Shown here one piece after another: positions 34,735 to 45,421 of a stretch of 64,000 nt of DNA. The stretch spans positions 124,001-188,000 of the forward strand of contig NZ_JHXQ01000003.1 in the NCBI RefSeq assembly GCF_000621665.1, given 5' to 3'. The notes below the pieces were generated by a model, which was not told where the DNA came from, did no database searches, and saw only the letters and a list, made by a program, of their open reading frames with translations. A program made the position numbers and the translations under genes. Each line of letters starts with the position of its first letter. Positions within the stretch are counted from its first letter, which is position 1. This stretch comes from Allorhizobium undicola ORS 992 = ATCC 700741. GTDB taxonomy: Bacteria; Pseudomonadota; Alphaproteobacteria; Rhizobiales; Rhizobiaceae.

Positions 34735-35772
34735 ATGCGCTCACTCACCATTCGCCGCCCCGATGACTGGCACCTGCATCTGCGCGATGGCCTGATGCTG
34801 CGTGGCGTGATCGGCGACACCAGCCGCCACTTCGCCCGCGCCATCATCATGCCCAATCTCGTGCCGCCGGTGGTGACGACCGCCGATGCCGAGGCCTATC
34901 GCAGCCGCATTCTCGATGCCCTGCCGCAAGGTCACAGCTTCGAACCGCTGATGACGCTTTATCTGACCGAGCATACGCAACCGGACGATGTGGCGCGCGG
35001 CAAGGAAAGCGGGCTGATCCACGCCGTGAAGCTTTATCCCGCTGGCGCCACCACCAATTCCCATGGCGGCGTGCGCGACATGGACAAGGCCATGCCGGTG
35101 CTGGAGCGCATGGCCGAAATCGGCCTCAACCTGTGTGTGCATGGCGAAGTGACGACGCCGGAAGTGGATATTTTCGACCGTGAGGCCGTCTTCATCGAGA
35201 CCGTGCTGGAGCCTCTGCGCCGCCGCCTGCCGGAGCTGAAAATCACCATGGAGCATGTCACCACCAGCGATGGCATTGATTACGTGCGTTCGGCAAATGG
35301 CAATCTGGCCGCCTCTCTCACGACCCATCACCTGATCATCAACCGCAATGCCATTCTCGTGGGTGGCATCAAGCCGCATTATTACTGCCTGCCGGTTGCC
35401 AAGCGGGAAAGCCACCGGCTGGCGCTGCGTGCGGCGGCTGTTTCCGGCGATAGCCGCTTCTTCCTCGGGACCGATTCCGCGCCGCATGTCGATCCGTTGA
35501 AGGAATGTGCCTGCGGCTGCGCGGGCATCTACACATCGATCAATACGATGAGCTGCCTTGCCCATGTCTTTGAGGAGGAGAATGCGCTGGACAAGCTCGA
35601 AGCCTTTGCCTCCCTCAATGGTCCCGCCTGGTACGGTCTGAAGCCCAACGAGGACAGGATCACGCTGGTGAAGCGCGAGCAGCCGGTAAGCTTCCCGGAA
35701 AAGATCGATACCGGGGCGGGGCCAGTCACCGTGTTCGATCCGATGTTCCCGCTGCACTGGGACGTTCAATAG
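34735..35772 (+). CDS. pyrC: Dihydroorotase, class II
   Basis: The enzyme closes carbamoyl aspartate to dihydroorotate in pyrimidine synthesis. Zinc ligands in HLHLRDG, the carboxylated lysine region [15 protein letters not shown], the histidines in CVHGEV and MEHVTT, and the catalytic aspartate in GTDSAPH are visible. The length of 345 residues matches E. coli PyrC rather than the long type I enzyme. The ATG follows CCGGAGGCCCC. It is followed 194 bases later by pyrE, the next-but-one step of the pathway. Confidence 0.97.
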   Translation: MRSLTIRRPDDWHLHLRDGLMLRGVIGDTSRHFARAIIMPNLVPPVVTTADAEAYRSRILDALPQGHSFEPLMTLYLTEHTQPDDVARGKESGLIHAVKLYPAGATTNSHGGVRDMDKAMPVLERMAEIGLNLCVHGEVTTPEVDIFDREAVFIETVLEPLRRRLPELKITMEHVTTSDGIDYVRSANGNLAASLTTHHLIINRNAILVGGIKPHYYCLPVAKRESHRLALRAAAVSGDSRFFLGTDSAPHVDPLKECACGCAGIYTSINTMSCLAHVFEEENALDKLEAFASLNGPAWYGLKPNEDRITLVKREQPVSFPEKIDTGAGPVTVFDPMFPLHWDVQ

Positions 35773-35839
35773 CGTAATACCGGAGCAACGGACCCCAAAA
35801 TTGGGAGCCGGTTTCCGGCAAATTCCGATGCGACTACAA

Positions 35840-35937
35840 AAAGCAGAGCGTCGCGCAAATTCCGGTTTTCCCTCCGAAAATGCGTAGAAACAAACAGCCA
35901 GAGCGGTTCATTTTTTCCGTAAGACAATGAACCGCTC
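35840..35937. repeat. Degenerate repeat unit and hairpin between pyrC and pyrE
   Basis: A diverged copy of the GCATTTCCGG family (AAATTCCGGTTTTCCCTCCG) is followed by a hairpin of 12 bp (35901-35912 and 35926-35937). The hairpin could terminate pyrC transcription or mark a processing site. Confidence 0.55.
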
Positions 35938-35966
35938 CAGGCATTTATCAAGAAAAGGAGCGCCCA

Positions 35967-36656
35967 ATGTCCGCCATGTCCTTTACCGATCCTGCCGTCA
36001 TGGCCGAGTTGTTGGCGAAAATGCTGTGGGAAATCAAGGCCGTGCATTTCAATGCCGCTGAGCCCTACAAGCTTTCCTCCGGAATGCGCAGCCCGGTCTA
36101 TATCGATTGCCGCAAGCTGCTTTCCTATCCGCGCGTGCGCAGCGCCGTGATGGATTTTGCCGTGGCCACGCTGATGACCAATGCCGGTTTCGAACAGTTC
36201 GACTGCATTGCAGGCGGTGAGACGGCGGGCATTCCATTTGCCGCGCTGCTGGCCGATCGTCTCGGCCTGCCGATGATTTATGTGCGCAAGCAGCCCAAGG
36301 GCCATGGCCGCAACGCGCAGATCGAAGGGCATATGCCAGAAGGCGCCCGCGTTCTGGTCATCGAAGATCTGACCACGGCAGGCGGCAGCATGTTCAAGTT
36401 CATTGATGCGGTTCGTGCCGCAGGCGGTGTGGTGGATCACGGTATCGCCCTGTTTTTCTATGGTATTTTCCAGGAAGCACATCAGCGCTTCGAACAGGGC
36501 GGCGTGACGCTGCATTACATCGCCACATGGCGCAATGTGCTGGCGGTTGCCCGCGACCGGAAACTCTTCGATGAGAAAACGCTGAGCGAAGTGGAAGCCT
36601 TCCTCGATGCGCCGCTGGCATGGTCCAGCCGCAATGGCGGGGTAGGCGTCCTGTAA
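35967..36656 (+). CDS. pyrE: Orotate phosphoribosyltransferase
   Basis: The enzyme joins orotate to PRPP to form OMP. The PRPP motif [13 protein letters not shown], the flexible-loop [15 protein letters not shown] and [16 protein letters not shown] are intact. The 229-residue length is that of the alphaproteobacterial form. The ATG at 35967 follows AAGGAGCGCCCA. It lies downstream of pyrC on the same strand. Confidence 0.97.
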   Translation: MSAMSFTDPAVMAELLAKMLWEIKAVHFNAAEPYKLSSGMRSPVYIDCRKLLSYPRVRSAVMDFAVATLMTNAGFEQFDCIAGGETAGIPFAALLADRLGLPMIYVRKQPKGHGRNAQIEGHMPEGARVLVIEDLTTAGGSMFKFIDAVRAAGGVVDHGIALFFYGIFQEAHQRFEQGGVTLHYIATWRNVLAVARDRKLFDEKTLSEVEAFLDAPLAWSSRNGGVGVL

Positions 36657-36787
36657 TCATCGGGCCGCATCAAGCTTGGTCGGTTCGCTGGCAATTGCGC
36701 GGCAAATGGTTTAAATCGATTGAAGCGTATGAGCGATCGTGGCGGGCCTGCTTTGCCGTGCTGCGGTCGAAAAATGAGGAGATCGAA

Positions 36788-37714
36788 ATGATCCTGTGTT
36801 GTGGCGAGGCGCTGATCGACATGTTGCCGCGTGAAACCACGTTGGGGGAGGCCGGTTTTGCACCCTATGCAGGGGGGGCGGTGTTCAACACGGCCATTGC
36901 GCTTGGCCGTCTCGGCGTGCCGTCGGCCTTCTTCACCGGGCTTTCCGATGACATGATGGGCGATATTCTGCGCGAGACCTTGCGCAAGAGCCATGTGGAT
37001 TTCAGCTATTGCGCCACACTGTCCCGGCCAACCACCATTGCCTTTGTCAAACTGGTCGATGGCCATGCTTCCTACGCCTTTTATGACGAGAATACCGCTG
37101 GCCGGATGATTGGGGAGGCCGACCTTCCCGCCATCGGCGATGATTGCGAGGCGCTGCATTTCGGTGCGATCAGCCTGATCCCCGAACCTTGCGGCTCTAC
37201 CTACGAAGCGCTGATGCGGCGCGAGCATGAGCGGCGGGTGATTTCGCTCGATCCCAATATTCGTCCCGGCTTCATCAAGGACAAGGCGGCCCATCTGGCC
37301 CGTATCCGCCGGATGGCGGCCATGTCTGACATCATCAAGTTTTCGGATGAGGATCTGGCGTGGTTCGGCCTTGAAGGCGACGAGGAAACGCTGGCCCGCC
37401 ACTGGCTGCATCATGGCGCCAAACTGGTTATCGTCACCCGTGGCGCAGACGGGGCGGTCGCCTATAGCGCTGCCCACAAGGTAGAAGTGCCAAGCGAGAA
37501 GGTGACGGTGGTGGACACAGTCGGGGCAGGGGATACTTTTGATGCTGGCGTTCTCGCCTCGCTGAAAATGCAAAATCTCCTCACCAAGCAGCAGGTGGCG
37601 CATCTTTCCGAGGCGGCGATTGCTAGCGCCCTTGCGCTTGGTGCGAAGGCTGCGGCCGTCACCGTTTCGCGCGCGGGCGCAAACCCGCCCTTTGCGGCTG
37701 AAATCGGTCTTTGA
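36788..37714 (+). CDS. frk: Fructokinase (PfkB family)
   Basis: The sugar-kinase fold is clear: AGGAVFNTAIALGRLG near the N-terminus, SLDPNIRPGFI, and the C-terminal catalytic motif TVGAGDTFDAG. Fructokinase is the best guess from overall pattern and because it converges on pgi, since both handle fructose 6-phosphate. Another PfkB substrate cannot be excluded. The ATG at 36788 follows GAGGAGATCGAA. The length is 308 residues. Confidence 0.87.
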   Translation: MILCCGEALIDMLPRETTLGEAGFAPYAGGAVFNTAIALGRLGVPSAFFTGLSDDMMGDILRETLRKSHVDFSYCATLSRPTTIAFVKLVDGHASYAFYDENTAGRMIGEADLPAIGDDCEALHFGAISLIPEPCGSTYEALMRREHERRVISLDPNIRPGFIKDKAAHLARIRRMAAMSDIIKFSDEDLAWFGLEGDEETLARHWLHHGAKLVIVTRGADGAVAYSAAHKVEVPSEKVTVVDTVGAGDTFDAGVLASLKMQNLLTKQQVAHLSEAAIASALALGAKAAAVTVSRAGANPPFAAEIGL

Positions 37715-37754
37715 GCATTGTGCGGTGAACCTGTGTTCACCGCACAATGTTCTC
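37713..37754. terminator. Bidirectional hairpin between frk and pgi
   Basis: A near-perfect 18-bp stem (GAGCATTGTGCGGTGAAC, pairing with the bases to 37754) overlaps the last bases of the frk stop and ends just before the pgi stop. It can terminate both converging genes. Confidence 0.75.
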
Positions 37755-37755
37755 A

Positions 37756-39381
37756 TCAGTGTCCGGCGCGGCGCAGCGCGTCCACAAGACCGGCGGTAGA
37801 GGTGTCCTGGCCGTCCGTTCCGGCCTTGCCCTGCACCACCGGCAGCAGGCCGGTTGCCAGTTCCTTGCCAAGTTCCACGCCCCACTGGTCGAAGGAGTTG
37901 ATGCCGAACAACACGCCTTCCACGAAGACGCGGTGTTCGTAAAGTGCGATCAGGCGGCCGAGAGCATAAGGTGTCAACTGTTCGTAGATGAAGGTGATCG
38001 ACGGGCGATTGCCTTCGAAAACGCGGTGCGGAGCGATGTGATCGGCTTTTTCCGCATCCATGCCGGTCCTGGCAAGCTGAGCCTTTGCCTCTTCGAGTGT
38101 CCGGCCCTTCATCAATGCTGCCGATTGGGCAAGGCAATTGGCCATCAGAAGCTCATGCTGGTGGCGGAGGTCCGGTTCGAAGCCATTGGCCGCCACCATG
38201 AATTCCGCCGGGATGATGCTCGTTCCCTGGTGGATCAACTGGTAGAAGGCGTGTTGACCATTTGTGCCGGGTTCACCCCAGACGACGGGGCCGGACTGAC
38301 CTTCAACCGGCTTGCCGTCGATGCGCACACCCTTGCCGTTGGATTCCATGTCGAGCTGCTGCAAATAGGCGGCAAAGCGCGACAGGCGCTGGTCGTAAGG
38401 CAGAATGGCGCGGGTGGGGTAATCCAGCACATTGCGGTGGTAAAAGCCGATCAGCCCCAGCAACATCGGCAGGTTCTGACGGAAGGGGGCAGTGCGGAAG
38501 TGATTGTCCACGGCATGGGCGCCGCTCAGGAACTGGTCGAAATTATCGGCGCCAACCGCAATCATCAGCGGCAGGCCAATGGCCGACCAGATGGAATAAC
38601 GCCCGCCAACCCAATCCCAGAAGCCGAAGACGCGATCGGAGCCGATGCCGAAGGCGCCCACCTTGTCGAGGGCCGTGGAAACGGCAGCGAAATGGTCGCC
38701 GACCGCTGCCTCGCCAAGCGCATCGGCCACGAATTTGCGCGCCGTTGCCGCATTCGTCATGGTTTCAATGGTGGTAAAGGTTTTGGAAGCGACGATGAAC
38801 AGCGTGGTTTCCGGTTCCAGCAGCGCCAGCGTATCGGCAATATGCGCGCCATCGACATTGGAAACGAAATGCAGCCGCGGTCCGTCATGAAAGGGCGCCA
38901 GCGCCAGCGTTGCCATGGCCGGACCAAGGTCGGAGCCGCCAATGCCGATATTCACCACATCGGTAAAGGCCTTGCCGGTTGCACCCTTGATCGTGCCGCC
39001 GCGCACGCCCTCGGCAAAACCTGCCAGCGCGTGGAGAACGCCGTTCACATCCGGCATGACATTCCTGCCATCCACCACCACGGGCGTATTGGCGCGGTTG
39101 CGCAGCGCCGTGTGCAGCACCGCCCGGCCCTCGGTAAAGTTGATGGGCTGGCCGGTGAACATCGCTTCACGCTTTTCAGCCACGCCGCCAGCGCTCGCCA
39201 GTTGTTCCAGCAGGGTCATGATCTCGTCATTCACCGCGCATTTGGAGTAGTCCATCAGCAGGTCATCGAGACGGGCGGTAAATTTTTCGAAGCGTTTCGC
39301 ATCGGCGGCAAAGGCGGCGCGCAAATCCGTCGCGGATGTCCGGGCGACGGCGGTTTTCAGCTGTTCAACAAGGGCCTGCAT
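37756..39381 (-). CDS. pgi: Glucose-6-phosphate isomerase
   Basis: Pgi interconverts glucose 6-phosphate and fructose 6-phosphate. The signature regions [21 protein letters not shown] and the late [20 protein letters not shown] are present. The length of 541 residues is normal. I chose the ATG at 39381 (MQALVEQLK), 7 bases after GGAG. A start seven codons earlier is possible. Confidence 0.97.
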   Translation of the reverse strand: MQALVEQLKTAVARTSATDLRAAFAADAKRFEKFTARLDDLLMDYSKCAVNDEIMTLLEQLASAGGVAEKREAMFTGQPINFTEGRAVLHTALRNRANTPVVVDGRNVMPDVNGVLHALAGFAEGVRGGTIKGATGKAFTDVVNIGIGGSDLGPAMATLALAPFHDGPRLHFVSNVDGAHIADTLALLEPETTLFIVASKTFTTIETMTNAATARKFVADALGEAAVGDHFAAVSTALDKVGAFGIGSDRVFGFWDWVGGRYSIWSAIGLPLMIAVGADNFDQFLSGAHAVDNHFRTAPFRQNLPMLLGLIGFYHRNVLDYPTRAILPYDQRLSRFAAYLQQLDMESNGKGVRIDGKPVEGQSGPVVWGEPGTNGQHAFYQLIHQGTSIIPAEFMVAANGFEPDLRHQHELLMANCLAQSAALMKGRTLEEAKAQLARTGMDAEKADHIAPHRVFEGNRPSITFIYEQLTPYALGRLIALYEHRVFVEGVLFGINSFDQWGVELGKELATGLLPVVQGKAGTDGQDTSTAGLVDALRRAGH

Positions 39382-39540
39382 GTCTGTTCTCCAAAATTCC
39401 AAGGCGCGGTCGTGCCGTAGCGGGCCCGGCCTTGAGGGCTTCCGGATAGCGCGCCTCCATTACGGGCGCGTGATAGCCGGAAAAAAACACCCGGCGCCAT
39501 TCATGTGACTCCGGGTATAAGTCATTGGGACAAGACACTA

Positions 39541-39643
39541 CTGCATAATTCCTTAAATCGGAATCGATTTAAGGTGAAAATTATGCAGCAGATTTAGAGT
39601 GTTACAGCGTCCTTTGTGCGTTCGATAAAACGCACGGCGCTGT
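39541..39643. repeat. RIME-like element, copy B
   Basis: The CTGCATAATT...AATTATGCAG palindrome is followed by the ACAGCGTCCTTTGTGCG half and its partner, in the opposite order to copy A. It occupies the gap between fadD and pgi, both on the minus strand. I see no gene in the 331-base gap. Confidence 0.85.
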
Positions 39644-39712
39644 CATCGCTCAGGCCGGATCAAACAAGTTCACAAAAAGCGAAAATACCGGCTCCGATTC
39701 AATCGTTTGAAA

Positions 39713-41410
39713 TCAGCAGCGCAGATTTTTCCGCAGGATCTTGCCGACATTGGACTTGGGCAGTTCCGTGCGGAACTCGATGTGGCGCGGACGCTTGTAA
39801 TTGGTGAGATTGGCAGCGCAATGCGCCTTGACGGCTTCTTCCGTAAGGGTTTCGTCCTTGCGCACCACGAAGAGCTTGACCGCCTCACCGGAATGGGGAT
39901 CGGGCACGCCGATGGCCGCCGCTTCCAGAATGCCCGGATGCATGACGGCAACTTCCTCGACCTCGTTGGGATAGACATTGAAGCCGGAGACGAGGATCAT
40001 GTCCTTCTTCCGGTCCACGATCTTGACATAGCCCTTGTCGTTCATGAAGCCCATGTCGCCGGTTCGGAAAAATCCGTCCGGGGTCATGACACGAGCCGTC
40101 TCGTCCGGCCGGTTCCAGTATCCCGCCATCACCTGCGGGCCGTGAATGCAGATTTCCCCGACTTCGCCAAGCGGCAGGCTGGCGCCATCCTCGTCGCGAA
40201 TATCGACAAGGGTCGAGGAAACGGGCATTCCGATGCAGCCGGTAAACTCGGGTTCGTCCATCCGGTTTGCGGTGGCGACCGGCGAGGTCTCCGAAAGCCC
40301 GTAGCCCTCGGTGACGGGGCAGCCCGTGACCTGATGCCAGCGCTCCGCGACGGGTCGCTGTACCGACATGCCGCCACCGAAGGTGAGCTTGAGTTGCGAA
40401 AAGTCGAGCCTGCGGAAGGCTTCGTTATTGAGCAGGGCGTTGAACAGCGTATTGAGCCCTATGAAGACATTGACCGGATATTTCTGCATCTCCTTGACGA
40501 AAGCCGGAATATCGCGCGGATTGGCGATAAGGATATTATGGCCGCCCGTGGCAATGCCCATCAATGCGTTCGCGGTGAGTGCGAAAATGTGGTAAAGCGG
40601 CAGGGCGCAGATGAAGGTCAGAATCTCCGGCTTCGGACGATTGTCGAAGGAGGAGTTCAACCAGACGGCCATCTGCATCTTGTTGGCGATCAGATTGGCG
40701 TGGGTCAGAACGGCACCCTTCGATACGCCCGTGGTGCCGCCCGTATATTGCAGGAAGGCAATGTCGGTGCGGTGAACGGCGACAGGGGTAAAACCGCGCC
40801 GTGCCCCCTGGGCGAGGACCTGGCGGAAACGCTTGTGCCCCGCAAGCGACCATGCCGGCACAAGTTTCTTGACCTTGCGGACGATGAAATTGACGAGATG
40901 GCCCTTTAGTCCCAGCATGTCACCAAGGCTTGCCACCACCACACGACGCACGTCGGTGCGGGCAATCGCCTGCTCTACCGTGTGGGCGAAATTTTCCAGA
41001 ACGAACAGGCCGACGGCGCCGCTGTCTTTCAACTGGTGCTCCAGTTCGCGGGGCGTGTAGAGCGGGTTGACGTTTACCACCGTCATGCCGGCCTTGAGAA
41101 TGCCGAAGACGGCCACAGGATTTTGCAGGATATTCGGCATCATGACCGCGATACGGTCGCCCTTGCGAAAGCCTTCCCCCTGCAACCAGCTGGCAATGGC
41201 GGTGGCCTGTTCTCCCAGTTCCGCATAGCTGAGAGCGCGGCCCATGCTGGTGAAGGCCGAACGGCCGGCATAGACGCGGCAGCTGTCATCGAAAAGTGCG
41301 CCCAGCGATTCGTGCCTGAAGGGCGGCAGGTCGGCAGGCACCGACCGCGGATAGGATTGAAGCCAGATGCGATCCGGCACACCGCCACTAGGCTTTGACA
41401 TGCTATTCAT
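39713..41410 (-). CDS. fadD: Long-chain fatty acid-CoA ligase
   Basis: This AMP-forming enzyme activates fatty acids for beta-oxidation. The P-loop YTGGTTGVSKGA, the acyl-adenylate motif GYGLSETSP, FRTGDMGFMND and the C-terminal catalytic lysine region SNVGKILRK are present. The length of 565 residues fits FadD. The ATG at 41410 lies 6 bases after GGAG, and an alternative ATG follows at 41401. An operator-like inverted repeat, shared with the beta-oxidation operon at 61 kb, lies about 225 bases upstream. Confidence 0.95.
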   Translation of the reverse strand: MNSMSKPSGGVPDRIWLQSYPRSVPADLPPFRHESLGALFDDSCRVYAGRSAFTSMGRALSYAELGEQATAIASWLQGEGFRKGDRIAVMMPNILQNPVAVFGILKAGMTVVNVNPLYTPRELEHQLKDSGAVGLFVLENFAHTVEQAIARTDVRRVVVASLGDMLGLKGHLVNFIVRKVKKLVPAWSLAGHKRFRQVLAQGARRGFTPVAVHRTDIAFLQYTGGTTGVSKGAVLTHANLIANKMQMAVWLNSSFDNRPKPEILTFICALPLYHIFALTANALMGIATGGHNILIANPRDIPAFVKEMQKYPVNVFIGLNTLFNALLNNEAFRRLDFSQLKLTFGGGMSVQRPVAERWHQVTGCPVTEGYGLSETSPVATANRMDEPEFTGCIGMPVSSTLVDIRDEDGASLPLGEVGEICIHGPQVMAGYWNRPDETARVMTPDGFFRTGDMGFMNDKGYVKIVDRKKDMILVSGFNVYPNEVEEVAVMHPGILEAAAIGVPDPHSGEAVKLFVVRKDETLTEEAVKAHCAANLTNYKRPRHIEFRTELPKSNVGKILRKNLRC

Positions 41411-41633
41411 TCCTCACTCCCAGATCTTATCATTGCCGGTGCGAAAGCCATCCTCCTCCAGTCCGGCCTCCGCCCGTCTGTCACCGTGCCGAAAAATGCC
41501 GCGCATTCCGCTCGACATTCAAATAGCCCGTCCACCGCTGGCAACAGCGCGGGGGCTCGGCGTGTCTACGACAGCGACATGCTTTCGATTATGACAGCAG
41601 CAAACTCTTCCTGCAACGGAACCTCGCATAACT

Positions 41634-41649
41634 TTAACGTAAACGTCAA
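41634..41649 (-). promoter_or_regulatory. Operator-like inverted repeat before fadD
   Basis: TTAACGTAAACGTCAA is an imperfect palindrome with ACGT-AA-ACGT at its core. It shares the 12-mer CGTAAACGTCAA with the promoter of the acyl-CoA dehydrogenase gene at 61233-61244. The form resembles sites of the MerR-type LiuR regulator of acyl-CoA catabolism in Proteobacteria. The 378-base gap between fadD and galE shows no gene. Confidence 0.6.
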
Positions 41650-41788
41650 TTAGAGAAGTGCAATCGTGATGTCTTCCCGCACTGGCTGCGCAACCTTCCC
41701 ATTTTAGGCATGTTTCGTCGAAAGCGGTTTTCAGGGCCCTTATTGCGGGCTATGTATCGCGGCAGTGCAACAACAGGGAAGTCAGAGA

Positions 41789-42778
41789 ATGAGTGAAACG
41801 CCTGTCCTCGTCGTCGGCGGCGCCGGTTATATCGGCTCGCATACCTGCCTGGAATTGTCGCGCCGGGGTTTTCTGCCCATTGTCTATGACAACCTTTCGA
41901 ACGGACATGGGGAGTTCGTCAAATGGGGCCCGCTCGAAGAAGGCGATATTCGCGATCGCGCCCGTCTGGATGCGGTTCTGGCCCGTTACAAGCCCGCTGC
42001 CATCCTGCATTTTGCGGCACTGATCGAGGTGGGTGAATCGGTCAAGGATCCGGTGGCATTCTACGAAAACAATGTTATCGGCTCGCTCACGCTTCTGGCT
42101 GCGGCGCAGGCTGCGGGCATCAAGGCTTTCGTCTTTTCCTCCACCTGCGCAACCTATGGCCTGCCGGAAAGCCTGCCGCTGGATGAAGGCCACCGTCAGG
42201 CGCCGATCAATCCCTATGGCCGCACCAAATGGGTGGTTGAGCAGGCGTTGAAGGATTACGATGCCTATACGGGCTTCCGCTCGGTCATTCTGCGCTATTT
42301 CAATGCTGCCGGTGCCGATCCTGAATGCCGGATCGGCGAATGGCATACGCCTGAAACCCATGCCATTCCGCTGGCTTTGGAGGCTGCGCTTGGCCGCCGC
42401 CAGGGCTTCAAGGTGTTCGGCAGCGATTACGAAACGCGGGACGGAACCTGCGTTCGCGATTATATCCACGTTCTCGATCTTGCCGATGCACATGTGCGTG
42501 CCGTCGAGTATCTGCTGAAGGGCGGAGAAACCGTTGCGCTCAATCTGGGCACCGGAACCGGCACGACCGTCAAGGAATTGCTGTCTGCCATCGAAACGGT
42601 TTCCCGCAAGCCATTTCCGGTTGAATTCGTGGGCAGGCGCGAAGGCGACAGCCATACGCTGGTTGCCAATAACGACAAGGCCCGCGAGGTTCTGGGCTGG
42701 AGCCCGCAATATACGCTGGAAGACATTATCCGCACCGCCTGGAAATGGCATTCGAGCGCCAATATCCTTCAGGCATGA
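41789..42778 (+). CDS. galE: UDP-glucose 4-epimerase
   Basis: This extended SDR enzyme interconverts UDP-glucose and UDP-galactose, supplying galactose for exopolysaccharide and LPS. The NAD-binding GGAGYIGSH, the STCATYG serine region and the YGRTKWVVE Tyr-x3-Lys pair are present, and the 329-residue length fits GalE/ExoB. The ATG at 41789 follows GGGAAGTCAGAGA. An earlier in-frame start would add eight residues before the glycine motif. Confidence 0.95.
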   Translation: MSETPVLVVGGAGYIGSHTCLELSRRGFLPIVYDNLSNGHGEFVKWGPLEEGDIRDRARLDAVLARYKPAAILHFAALIEVGESVKDPVAFYENNVIGSLTLLAAAQAAGIKAFVFSSTCATYGLPESLPLDEGHRQAPINPYGRTKWVVEQALKDYDAYTGFRSVILRYFNAAGADPECRIGEWHTPETHAIPLALEAALGRRQGFKVFGSDYETRDGTCVRDYIHVLDLADAHVRAVEYLLKGGETVALNLGTGTGTTVKELLSAIETVSRKPFPVEFVGRREGDSHTLVANNDKAREVLGWSPQYTLEDIIRTAWKWHSSANILQA

Positions 42779-42926
42779 GGTTCGGCAGCGGGCGGTGGAA
42801 GGGGGGAGCCAAACCCTTTCTGCCCGCCCGGTGGAAACCAAATGCTCATTTTGACGTTCCCTCTCAGTCACTCCGGTAAATCCATGCTTATCGGAAGCAT
42901 TTCAAGGTCAATTGAAGGAGAGTGTC

Positions 42927-43208
42927 ATGGTGTTCAAACCCGCCAGAAATCACGGCGAAGCGCCGCAAGTGACCAAGGAAAATCCGCCCATGGAGCAGCT
43001 CGAAGAAACCGTGGCGGCAAAGCTTGCCGTTTCCGAAGGGCTCGATGCGTCTGCCATAAACGTCACTTCACTGGGCGAGGAGCTTTGCCTGACCGGCACG
43101 GTCAATTCCGAGGAAGAGGTGGATCGCGCCGTCGATGTCGCGCTTTCCGTGCCAGGTGTTGCGAAGGTTTCGGTCGATCTGGGCATAGTGCGCCGCAGCC
43201 TGCACTGA
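42927..43208 (+). CDS. BON-domain protein
   Basis: The 93-residue protein carries one BON domain (LEETVAAKLAVSEGLDASA, LCLTGTVNSEEEVDRAVDVA, GVAKVSVDLGIV), a fold that binds phospholipid or cell-envelope surfaces. There is no signal peptide, so it appears cytoplasmic. The ATG at 42927 follows GGAGAGTGTC. The partner is unknown. Confidence 0.85.
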   Translation: MVFKPARNHGEAPQVTKENPPMEQLEETVAAKLAVSEGLDASAINVTSLGEELCLTGTVNSEEEVDRAVDVALSVPGVAKVSVDLGIVRRSLH

Positions 43209-43227
43209 CATTTTATATGAAGTTTAA

Positions 43228-43266
43228 AAGACGCAGGCTCAGCAATTGAGGCTGCGTCTTGTTTTC
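43228..43266 (+). terminator. Intrinsic terminator of the BON gene
   Basis: A stem of AAGACGCAG with CTGCGTCTT, extended inside by CTCA/TGAG, is followed by TGTTTT. It lies 19 bases after the stop. Confidence 0.75.
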
Positions 43267-43290
43267 TGCCCGGCAGTCCGTTTTTTGTTT

Positions 43291-43345
43291 CCCGCATTTC
43301 GGACGTAAAACCGGTTTCTACTTTTCTCGGGACAATGCGCTAAAC
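43291..43345. repeat. Degenerate GCATTTCCGG-family repeat
   Basis: CCGCATTTCGGACGTAAAACCGG and the following ACTTTTCTCGGGACAATGCGCT are diverged forms of the family seen at 59325. It overlaps the stop codon region of glgX. Confidence 0.6.
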
Positions 43346-45421
43346 GCTGCGCAATACCGCGAGGCTGCGGGCCTGAAGCGTCAGCGTCTGGCCTTCCCGC
43401 ACGGCTTCTCCCTTACGGTCCGGTTCTGCGGTCAGTAGTTCCAGCACGCGATCACCGCCGCTGTCGGAGGGGATGGTGAAGGCAATATCGCTGTCCACAG
43501 GGTTGAACAGCATCATGATGTCGGACCACACGCCTTCCCGGTCACGCAGGTCATCGCGTTGCAGGCGAACGATGATGGAGTTGTGATTTTCCCAATGCTC
43601 CGGCATCTGTAAGCCGCCATTGACGTTATACCAGTCGATCATCATGCCATCACGCCAGCTTTCGCGTCGCAAGAGCGGCTGTTGCTTGCGCAGGGCGATG
43701 ACCTCGCGGGTGAAGTTGCGCAGACCCTCGGCGCTGTCTGGGAGGTTTTCCCAATGCACCCAGCTGATTTCGCTGTCCTGGCAATAGCCGTTATTATTGC
43801 CAAGCTGGGAGCGACCGAATTCGTCGCCTGCCAGCAGCATGGGCGTTCCATGCGAGAAAAACAGCGTTGCCAGGAAATTGCGCTTCTGCCTCTCGCGGAT
43901 GGCAATAATGCCCTCGTCTTCGGTCACGCCCTCGGCGCCGTAATTATGGCTGCGATTGTCGTTGTGACCGTCGTTGTTATCCTCGCCATTGGCCTCGTTA
44001 TGCTTGCCGTCATAGGAAACGAGGTCGTTCAAAGTGAAACCGTCATGGGCGGTGAGGAAATTGACACTTGCCCATGGGCGGCGGCCCCGCTGGTCGTAAA
44101 TATCGCCGGAGCCGAGAAGGCGGGCGGCGAAATCCGGCGCCGTGTTATCGCCGTTCAGCCAGTAGTCGCGCACGCTGTCACGGTATTTGTCGTTCCATTC
44201 CGCCCAGCCGGGAGGGAAGCCACCGACCTGATAGCCGCCGGGGCCAATATCCCATGGCTCGCCGATAAGCTTGGTGCGCGACAGAACCGGATCCTGCGTG
44301 ACGGCATCGAAGAAGCCGCCGCGCTGGTCGAAGCCCTCCGGCTCGCGGCCCAGAATGGTGCCGAGATCGAAGCGGAAGCCATCGACATGCATGTCTTCGC
44401 GCCAGTATCGCAGGCTGTCCAGCACCATTTGCAGCACGCGGGGATGGGAGGTGTTGACGGTGTTTCCCGTGCCGGTATCATTGATGTAATAGCGGTGATT
44501 GTCGGGAAGGGTGCGGTAATAGGAAAAATTGTCGATACCCTTGAAGGAAAGCGTCGCGCCCTGTTCGTTGCCTTCCGCCGTATGGTTGTAAACCACGTCC
44601 AGAATGACTTCGATGCCCGCATCGTGGAAAGCCCGCACCATATTGCGCACGCCTTGCAGGCCCTGCGGCCCGTAATAGCGGCTGGCCGGGGCAAAAAAGC
44701 CGATGCTGTTATAACCCCAGAAGTTTTTCAGGCCCTTGTCCAGCAGCAGGCTATCATCGGGAAAGGCGTGAATGGGCAAAAGCTCCACCGAGGTGATGCC
44801 GAGGCTCTTGATATAGTCCACTGCCGCCGTGTGGCCTAGCCCTTCGAAGGTTCCACGCAATTCCTGCGGAATGGCCGGATTGAGCTGGGTAAACCCCTTC
44901 ACATGGGTTTCATAGACAATCGTATCGGCCCATGAAATGCCGGGCAGCCGGTCATCGCCCCAATCGGCGGCAAAAGGGTCGATAATGCGGGCCTTGGGCA
45001 TGAAGGGCGCGCTGTCGCGGTCGTTGAAGGAAAGATCCTTTTCCGGATCGTCGAAATTATAGCCGAAAACGGCGCTGTCCCACTGAATGTCGCCCACCAG
45101 TTCGCGGGCATAGGGGTCGATCAGCAATTTGTTATGGTTGAAGCGATGGCCGTTTTCCGGATCGAAGGGGCCATGAACGCGAAAGCCGTAAAGCATCCCC
45201 GGCTTCAGGCCGGGCACATAGCCATGCCAGATTTCATGGGTGTTTTCCGGAAGGTCCATCCGGGCGATTTCCACCTTGCCGCTGGAATCGTAAAGGCAAA
45301 GTTCGACCCTTGTGGCATGGGCGGAAAACAGCGCGAAATTCACGCCCTCGCCGTCGAAATGCGCGCCCAGCCTTTGCCAGTCGCCTGCTACCATGGAAAA
45401 TTGCGTGACTTGCGTATCCAT
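43340..45421 (-). CDS. glgX: Glycogen debranching enzyme (isoamylase type, GH13)
   Basis: GlgX hydrolyses alpha-1,6 branches of phosphorylase-limited glycogen. An N-terminal CBM48 domain (GVNFALFSAHATRVELCLYD) is followed by a GH13 barrel with VILDVVYNHT, the nucleophile region GFRFDLGTILGRE, TKLIGEPWDIGPGGYQVG and FLTAHDGFTLNDLVSY. The 693-residue length matches. It stands alone and not with glgABC, which is unusual for glycogen genes. The ATG at 45421 follows GAGGGTCAG. Confidence 0.95.
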   Translation of the reverse strand: MDTQVTQFSMVAGDWQRLGAHFDGEGVNFALFSAHATRVELCLYDSSGKVEIARMDLPENTHEIWHGYVPGLKPGMLYGFRVHGPFDPENGHRFNHNKLLIDPYARELVGDIQWDSAVFGYNFDDPEKDLSFNDRDSAPFMPKARIIDPFAADWGDDRLPGISWADTIVYETHVKGFTQLNPAIPQELRGTFEGLGHTAAVDYIKSLGITSVELLPIHAFPDDSLLLDKGLKNFWGYNSIGFFAPASRYYGPQGLQGVRNMVRAFHDAGIEVILDVVYNHTAEGNEQGATLSFKGIDNFSYYRTLPDNHRYYINDTGTGNTVNTSHPRVLQMVLDSLRYWREDMHVDGFRFDLGTILGREPEGFDQRGGFFDAVTQDPVLSRTKLIGEPWDIGPGGYQVGGFPPGWAEWNDKYRDSVRDYWLNGDNTAPDFAARLLGSGDIYDQRGRRPWASVNFLTAHDGFTLNDLVSYDGKHNEANGEDNNDGHNDNRSHNYGAEGVTEDEGIIAIRERQKRNFLATLFFSHGTPMLLAGDEFGRSQLGNNNGYCQDSEISWVHWENLPDSAEGLRNFTREVIALRKQQPLLRRESWRDGMMIDWYNVNGGLQMPEHWENHNSIIVRLQRDDLRDREGVWSDIMMLFNPVDSDIAFTIPSDSGGDRVLELLTAEPDRKGEAVREGQTLTLQARSLAVLRSV